Source of the DNA: CAZSPL01 sp964608735
GTDB lineage: Bacteria; JAJVIF01; JAPKYR01; CAZSPL01
Direction: 5' to 3'
DNA: 10,218 nucleotides
NCBI GenBank assembly: GCA_964608735.1
Contig: CAZSPL010000141.1
Span: 1-10,218, forward strand
Part shown: positions 5,793 through 10,218 of the stretch, in pieces
How the letters are laid out: each line of letters opens with the position of its first letter
Numbering within the stretch: position 1 is the first letter of the stretch
Position numbers and translations under genes: made by a program
Notes under the pieces: generated by a model
The model's input: the letters and a program-made list of their open reading frames with translations, nothing else
The model's database searches: none
What the model was told of the DNA's origin: nothing

Positions 5793-8036
5793 TCAGTTCA
5801 AATCCATAAACGTATACTTCAGCATTCCGTGCGTCGAGACGGTGTTTTTGTCAAGGAAAACGAGATGAAGCATGTCGCCGGTGCAGATGAGGTATGGCTG
5901 TGTGTGATGCACGCTTATCGGTGGCGGGTCGATATAAAAGATATATTCCGGGATTGCCCAGTTTAAGCCGTCGTCGGTGGAATATGTCCAGTACATCCAT
6001 TTGGAACCGGCATATACGGCGTACAGGTTGCCCGAATCATCGACGGCGATGTTCACGTAGTCCATCAGGGGCTGTTCATTGCCGTCGTAGATAACCGATG
6101 CTCCCGACCAGTTCTGGCCGTAGTTAGCGGAGTTCTTGTATTCGATGCGGTATCCCGATGAGTCGGTGACGCGGTAGACGGCGTGCAGCGTGCCGTCCGA
6201 TTCCTGCGCGAGGGCCGTGGAGTCGACATCCTCTCCTGCCTGGCACGCATAAATGGTATACCAGACCGTGGTGACCTCATCGGTGTTGGGGATGTGAATA
6301 ACCCGCGCGTAATCATCCCGGTAATATCCGACGATATGCTGTGTGGACGAATGGGCTATGGCGCTGGTGGAACCCATCCTGACGGTTTCCTCATCGCCGC
6401 CGACCATGTAACCCCAATCCGAGCCCCACGACGCGAACCTGATAATCCACATCTTGCCGGTGTAAGACGGTTCGGCGGTGTAGACATAGGCATGGGTGTA
6501 GCTTCCATCGCCGTCGGGAAGAATCAGCGACACCTGGTCGGTGTAACCCCAAAGCCACATGTAGTCCCAGGCGCCGGGATTGCCCTGGTATCGCAACCCG
6601 TGCCGGTCAATCCCCTGCGCGCCCGTGCCATAGTAGGCGATGTATGTCGTATCCCCCGATTCGCCCTTGATGATGTGCATGAAATTCGGGTCGGTCGCGT
6701 AGGCAAGCTCAGGGGAACTCCACGATGCGCCGCCGTTCACCGAGTAGTAAATGCCCGCGGCATCCTTGTGATACGCGGTAGCGAGCGCGCCGTTGTTGTT
6801 CTGCACGAGGCGCGGCATCCGCGCGTCATCGTCTATAAGCACCGGGTCGGCCCAGCCGGAATTCATGGGCGGCTCATCGCTGACTTCGACCGTGTGCGTG
6901 AAATATGCGCTGGTCGTCTCGCCGGGAAGCAGCTCCTGGTATCCTTCCGCTTCGCTCTCCACGGTGACGAGCATCAGCGCATCACCGTTGAACGACGGTT
7001 CGACATCCGATACGTCGAAAGTGTAGACGGAGTATTCCGATGTCCCGCCGCCGGGCATCGCGGATTCCTGCGAGGGGAACAGGCCGGGAGCCTCGATGCG
7101 TACGGTATTGAGGGCGGCGTTGAAATGATCGTAGACATAGACGTCGATGCTCAAGCTTCCCCCGCCGGAGCTTGACGTATCGTCATACCACAGCGTGTTG
7201 TTTATCTCCTCGACACTCAGTCCCCACGCTTCGACTCGATTCGCCGCGGGGGCGAAATCGTCGGGAGCGTTCCACGGCGGGGCTCCCGCCGGGAATTGCC
7301 AGCACGCGTCGACTGCGTAGTTGAAGACGAGGCCGTCGTTTCCGAGTTCAATCTCGTATGTGCGGACATTTTTCTGTCCGGCGGAGAATAGATTTCGATT
7401 AGACGGGTTGGTTGACAGGTAGTCGGCGCCGGGGTCGAGGTCATCGGTGAAATATTTATACGCATTCAATGTGCAATTGAAATCGCCTATTGAATCGGGC
7501 GTGCCGAGAAGGCCGTCGTTGTAGCTGAATATCGTGCCGTCATTCACCGGGAATTCGGCCGAATTCCACCACCGTGTATAGCCGTCGGGATTCAAGAGGC
7601 GCGTGTCGCCTTCGCCGGCCATCACGAGGCCGCTGTCGGCGAATCCCGAGACCGAGCCGTTCGTGATGAATATCCCGCACACATCGAACCCGGTGAATTC
7701 GGTCAGGCCGAGGAACGGGTGCCTCAGTCCGATGTCCGCGGTGATAAGGTTGCCGTTGAATTGCAGCGTTTCAAGGGTGAGATACACGAGCGCCGGGGGT
7801 TCGAGAAACCGCAGCGCGTTGAGATGCATATCCGCATCGCGAAGCTTCACCACGTCGAGCGACTGCGCGGCGGGGTCGGCGATGAACTGCCACAATCCCC
7901 AGAGATTATGTCCACTGGATGCAGCTTCGGCACTGGGTGTTACGGGTTCGACAGGGTCGCTGCCCGATGAACCGGAGCATCCGCATATTACAATCAGGAG
8001 AATCAGAATCGACAAAATAAGCACACGCTGAATCAT
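5793..8036 (-). CDS. Scaffold-family lipoprotein with Asp-box beta-propeller
   Basis: 747 residues from the ATG at 8036, ending in TGA at 5793-5795. I prefer this ATG because GAGGTG lies 6 bases upstream; the GTG at 8045 that would add three residues lies inside that ribosome-binding site. The signal peptide is strongly hydrophobic and ends V-I-C-G-C with lipid-acceptor Cys20. The scaffold spans about 45-388 with the family motifs (RHPFLGL, GFDVCGI with Cys120, FSAGQKN, DACWQ with Cys245). Residues about 395-747 look like a sialidase/BNR-type beta-propeller: Asp-box-like S-x-N/D-x-G-x-x-W motifs occur at about 432-439 (SVNGGASW), 636-643 (SANYGQNW) and 686-693 (STDDGLNW), between strands such as LHAVYRV and LYAVYAG. 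Asp-boxes are structural, so sialidase activity is not implied; no catalytic set was recognised. It probably belongs to a transcription unit with the upstream hydrolase and the downstream lipoprotein. Confidence 0.92.
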   Translation of the reverse strand: MIQRVLILSILILLIVICGCSGSSGSDPVEPVTPSAEAASSGHNLWGLWQFIADPAAQSLDVVKLRDADMHLNALRFLEPPALVYLTLETLQFNGNLITADIGLRHPFLGLTEFTGFDVCGIFITNGSVSGFADSGLVMAGEGDTRLLNPDGYTRWWNSAEFPVNDGTIFSYNDGLLGTPDSIGDFNCTLNAYKYFTDDLDPGADYLSTNPSNRNLFSAGQKNVRTYEIELGNDGLVFNYAVDACWQFPAGAPPWNAPDDFAPAANRVEAWGLSVEEINNTLWYDDTSSSGGGSLSIDVYVYDHFNAALNTVRIEAPGLFPSQESAMPGGGTSEYSVYTFDVSDVEPSFNGDALMLVTVESEAEGYQELLPGETTSAYFTHTVEVSDEPPMNSGWADPVLIDDDARMPRLVQNNNGALATAYHKDAAGIYYSVNGGASWSSPELAYATDPNFMHIIKGESGDTTYIAYYGTGAQGIDRHGLRYQGNPGAWDYMWLWGYTDQVSLILPDGDGSYTHAYVYTAEPSYTGKMWIIRFASWGSDWGYMVGGDEETVRMGSTSAIAHSSTQHIVGYYRDDYARVIHIPNTDEVTTVWYTIYACQAGEDVDSTALAQESDGTLHAVYRVTDSSGYRIEYKNSANYGQNWSGASVIYDGNEQPLMDYVNIAVDDSGNLYAVYAGSKWMYWTYSTDDGLNWAIPEYIFYIDPPPISVHHTQPYLICTGDMLHLVFLDKNTVSTHGMLKYTFMDLN

Positions 8037-8128
8037 TACTCGCACCTCGCTGAGTTACTGCTAATGCACTGATTACCCCCGATATATTTGATGCGTAAAA
8101 GATGAGCGAAATTAACGGTTGTTGTCAG
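8037..8128 (-). other. Hydrolase-lipoprotein intergenic gap
   Basis: 92 bases between the TAA of the hydrolase gene and the ATG of the propeller lipoprotein. No hairpin-plus-T-run terminator is visible. A CTGACA resembling a -35 box occurs on the minus strand near 8122-8127, but no acceptable -10 lies at a normal distance. Readthrough from the hydrolase gene is possible; a separate promoter is not excluded. Confidence 0.35.
8043..8048 (-). promoter_or_regulatory. Shine-Dalgarno fixing the start of the propeller lipoprotein
   Basis: GAGGTG on the minus strand sits 6 bases before the ATG at 8036. The alternative GTG start at 8045 overlaps this motif, which argues against it. Confidence 0.65.
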
Positions 8129-8770
8129 TTATAGCTGCCGGATTATATCCCCGGATACGATGCAGCTCACGCCCATCGCGCCGAGTTCCTTCCCGCCGGT
8201 ATCGTGGATGCCGACCACCGCATCGGTTGCGCATACGGTGCGAAAGTCGCGCTCGTTCGCCTCGGTAATGGTCTGCCTCACGCAATTCGGGAAAAATGTG
8301 CCGGCAACGACGACGGTGTCCAGACCCTGCTTCCTGAGCCAGGTTTCGAGAGGAGTTTTGTGGAATGCGCCCAACCGGGGTTTGTACATCACATGCTCTT
8401 CCGGGCCGAGTTCCTGCATTTTTCCATATCTGATTTTGTCAAAATCGATGGCCGGCGCGCCGGGCGGCTTCAGCGGTTCGAAGATATCAGCCTCAACGCT
8501 TCCCGGGGCGAGGGAGAATTCGCCGCGTTCGATGATTCCCTTCCGGTAGACATCGGCGTCGGAGCCGTCGGGAAGATACGCCCGGATAACATGCACGATA
8601 GGCTTGCCTTTCGAGCGATATGCATGTAGAAGGCTTATGATGCCGTCCACAATCGCATTGTATTTCGTGCCTTCCTTTTCGGCCTTGGGCGATACAAAAC
8701 CGTTCTGCATGTCGATTACGAGCAGCGCGGATGTGTAATAGTGCGGTTCGGTGTGTCTATCTTGCAACAC
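8129..8770 (-). CDS. Isochorismatase-like cysteine hydrolase
   Basis: 213 residues, typical length for the isochorismatase/nicotinamidase-like superfamily of cytoplasmic amidohydrolases. The Asp-Lys-Cys triad is visible: Asp20 in LLVIDMQNGF, Lys130 in MYKPRLGAF, Cys163 in FFPNCVRQTITEANERDF. The cis-peptide segment before the nucleophile reads GTFFPNC instead of the common G-x-x-T-x-x-C, which places it in a divergent subgroup. The nicotinamidase metal-binding Asp-x-His-His signature is not apparent, so PncA is not supported; substrate unknown. There is no signal peptide. The start is uncertain: GTG at 8770 is 3 bases from AGGAGG, whereas the next codon, TTG at 8767, is 6 bases away and better spaced. 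The gene stands between lipoprotein genes with no obvious metabolic link. Confidence 0.9.
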   Translation of the reverse strand: MLQDRHTEPHYYTSALLVIDMQNGFVSPKAEKEGTKYNAIVDGIISLLHAYRSKGKPIVHVIRAYLPDGSDADVYRKGIIERGEFSLAPGSVEADIFEPLKPPGAPAIDFDKIRYGKMQELGPEEHVMYKPRLGAFHKTPLETWLRKQGLDTVVVAGTFFPNCVRQTITEANERDFRTVCATDAVVGIHDTGGKELGAMGVSCIVSGDIIRQL

Positions 8771-8773
8771 TTA

Positions 8774-8779
8774 CCTCCT
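8774..8779 (-). promoter_or_regulatory. Strong Shine-Dalgarno of the hydrolase gene
   Basis: A full AGGAGG on the minus strand. It is 3 bases from GTG (8770) and 6 bases from the in-frame TTG (8767). Spacing favours TTG and codon preference favours GTG. The upstream CTCTTCAG resembles the CTCTTCAG of the two lipoprotein leaders, perhaps by chance. Confidence 0.6.
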
Positions 8780-8795
8780 GAAGAGCAAGGATAAC

Positions 8796-8823
8796 AAAAA
8801 CCCTGCCTGAAGCGCAGGCCGGG
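8796..8823 (-). terminator. Probable terminator after the interrupted lipoprotein gene
   Basis: On the minus strand, GCCTG and CAGGC (8805-8809 and 8815-8819) pair around a 5-base loop. Three further C-G pairs extend the stem beyond a single mismatch, and five T follow (8796-8800). It lies 27 bases after the TAG at 8851-8853 and just before the hydrolase gene, so the hydrolase transcript probably starts downstream of it. Confidence 0.7.
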
Positions 8824-8850
8824 CGTAAAAAATAATCAGTGGTTAAAATA

Positions 8851-10218
8851 CTAATCGACAAATCCGGGATTCGAGAGGCCCCAGAGCTCGTTTCTCTCGC
8901 TCGTCATCCTGTTATCCGCGCCTTCTTCGATGCCATAGTATGGATAGGTGCAGTAACCGTAGCATACTTCGATGGAGCCATTGGGACGTATCGCCATCGC
9001 GGGATATTTGCGCCACTGATCGGTAAGGACATAACGGTCGGTCCAGGCAAGCCCGCCCGCGTTGCTTGCCATTATCGCGATATACGATGCGTCGCCGGGA
9101 ATCCTGTATGGGAAACAGAGGAACAACTGATCTTCGGAATCGCCCTTGAGGATGAGGTAACAGGGATCGACACGCGAGTTCGTTTCGCTGAATATCACCT
9201 GCGGCGTTCCGAAATCGAATCCGTCAGTGCTTTTGAACAGGTGTATCTCATCCTCGGCTTCGGAAACCTTATATCTCGTCGCGACGAAAATGCGGTCCTG
9301 GTTATCGACATAGATGGTCGGGGAATCATAGGATGCATCGTTGGATACGTTCAATATCTGCCACGATGTCGTGCCGGCCTGGCATCGCCCGACCTTGATC
9401 CCGTTATCCCTCCATACGAGGTAGATGTATCCGTCGGATGTCTCATCGACGAAATCGGTGCGCGTCTGGCAGCCGTCGGTCGCTCCGCTGATGGGGCAGG
9501 GCGCCGGCCCGATGACTGTCTGCGACCATGTTCCCTGCCATGTATCGCCGTAATAATCGACAAGCTGGTTGTCGACAAGCATGAATGCGTGGAATCGGTT
9601 TGTTGAATCGCGATAACCGTTCATGCGTCGCGCGACTTCGTTGGGATACTGGACTTCGTAGAGAAGCCATCCGCCGGCTTCCTTTTCGTGCCACATCGAG
9701 CCGTCCCACCATGCGATGGAGAGGCGGTGAATCCATGTGAGACTGTCGCCCGGTGATAGCCCGGCAACAATGCCGCCGTCGAATGTCGGGGTAAGGCTTA
9801 CATCGACATAATCACTGTGGGAATATCCATAGTAACCGTCCGATGACAACCGCCACATCGTCGACCAGTTGCCGTTGAAGGGGGTGGTGCTTCTGCCTGT
9901 CGAGTTTCCGCACCACTGGCTGTACATCCAGACATTGCCGCTGGAATCCGATGCGAGATTGAACTGGCTGTTGGCGTTGAGAAGTCCCGTCGGATTGAAC
10001 GGCCCGCTTTCGTTATTCCATCACGTCGTGATATCCGGCGGGTCTTTAGCGCCGCTGCCTTCGGGGACGTCGACGGTGTAGATGAAATACGCGCAGACAT
10101 TTTCGCCGGGAAGCACAGGGCCGTAGCCGGCTGATTCGCTTTCGACGGTGACCAGCAATTCCTGCGCTCCAACACCCGACGGCGTGCAGTCGACGAGGTC
10201 GACCTCGTATGTCGAATA
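8851..10218 (-). pseudogene. Scaffold-family lipoprotein with beta-propeller, interrupted by in-frame TGA; 5' end beyond window
   Basis: From base 10218 the frame gives 65 codons that match the end of the family scaffold (STYEVDL, LLVTVESESAGY, VLPGE, AYFIYTVDV). TGA follows at 10021-10023, then 389 more codons in the same frame to TAG at 8851. The downstream part resembles a beta-propeller: repeated strands such as YIYLVWRD, RIFVATRYK and QLFLCFPYR, with Asp-box-like STDGFDF and SNAGGLAW near 9230 and 9065. A stand-alone product from the ATG at 9927 is unconvincing: there is no Shine-Dalgarno, and coding similarity continues upstream of that codon. There is no frameshift and no decay elsewhere, so the lesion is recent, or a sequence error, or a recoded stop. 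TGA is an ordinary stop in this organism, as it ends the 747-residue gene. A single transition from TGG (Trp) or CGA (Arg) would produce it. The stop falls about where the scaffold ends and the propeller begins. Confidence 0.75.
10021..10023 (-). other. In-frame TGA within the right-edge lipoprotein frame
   Basis: The minus strand context is GAT ATC ACG ACG TGA TGG AAT. Reading resumes in the same frame with family-like sequence. A nonsense mutation or base error is most likely; readthrough is possible but unsupported. Confidence 0.8.

Noticed and set aside
6183..7175. Plus-strand open frame of 330 codons
   Set aside because: It lies wholly antisense to the propeller lipoprotein, has no Shine-Dalgarno, and shows low-complexity Gly/Arg/Val/Ile composition typical of a complementary-frame shadow in GC-rich DNA.
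5793..8036. Propeller lipoprotein as an active sialidase
   Set aside because: Asp-box motifs are structural and occur in many propellers. I did not find the arginine triad or other catalytic residues of sialidases.
8839..9606. Plus-strand open frame of 255 codons opposite the interrupted gene
   Set aside because: The minus strand carries beta-propeller repeats here. The plus frame has no recognisable domain or ribosome-binding site.
8851..9927. Independent 358-residue gene starting at ATG 9927
   Set aside because: There is no ribosome-binding site, and the same frame continues upstream with coding-like sequence to the TGA at 10021-10023 and, beyond it, family scaffold sequence. It is better treated as part of an interrupted gene.
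10021..10023. TGA read as a sense codon under an altered genetic code, or selenocysteine
   Set aside because: The 747-residue gene ends with TGA at a sensible C-terminus just before its neighbour. No other in-frame TGA is needed in the window, and no selenocysteine-type context or family Cys at this position is evident.

Overview
The window is a dense, single-strand (minus) cluster built mainly from one family of large secreted lipoproteins. Five paralogues are visible. From right to left, which is the direction of transcription, they are: a right-edge member interrupted by an in-frame TGA (8851-10218), a 747-residue member (5793-8036), two 689-residue members (3688-5757 and 1495-3564), and a left-edge member still open at base 1 (1-1372). 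One unrelated enzyme gene, an isochorismatase-like cysteine hydrolase (8129-8770), sits between the first two. Long open frames on the plus strand are antisense shadows of these genes.

The four members whose N-termini are visible start with a lipoprotein signal peptide and lipid-acceptor Cys, followed by a shared scaffold of roughly 340 residues. Its hallmarks are WGL(Y/W)QF, ADMHLN, FLEPP, RHPFLGL, GFDVCGI, FSAGQKN, DACWQ and PDDFAP. After the scaffold the C-terminal module changes from gene to gene: a fibronectin-III-like start (left-edge gene), a PKD domain plus an aromatic-rich jelly-roll-like domain (the two 689-residue genes), and Asp-box/sialidase-type beta-propellers (the 747-residue gene and the interrupted gene). 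I do not recognise the scaffold as a named family. The architecture suggests surface-displayed binding or adhesion proteins with interchangeable heads, but this is inference.

The most striking sequence feature is a 1001-base block that reads as identical in the two 689-residue genes (2291-3291 and 4475-5475). It is flanked by homologous DNA that has diverged, in one flank almost only at silent sites. This is the pattern left by recent gene conversion, or possibly by a repeat-driven assembly artefact. A second mosaic signal is a conserved leader of about 55 bases upstream of the left-edge gene and its neighbour, whose homology stops at the Shine-Dalgarno although the signal peptides that follow are unrelated.

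Transcription layout: GC-rich hairpins with U-rich tails, read on the minus strand, follow the interrupted gene, the second 689-residue gene and the first 689-residue gene (about 8796-8823, 3645-3668 and 1450-1474). There is no visible terminator between the hydrolase and the 747-residue gene (92-base gap) or between the latter and the next lipoprotein (35-base gap), so these three may form an operon. No convincing sigma70-type promoter was found.

The lipoprotein signals and Shine-Dalgarno sites indicate a bacterium. The mid-50s GC (by eye) and the large family of PKD/propeller lipoproteins fit an uncultivated, environmental, probably double-membrane lineage. The sequence does not let me name the phylum. 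No tRNA, rRNA, CRISPR array, transposase or origin is visible.
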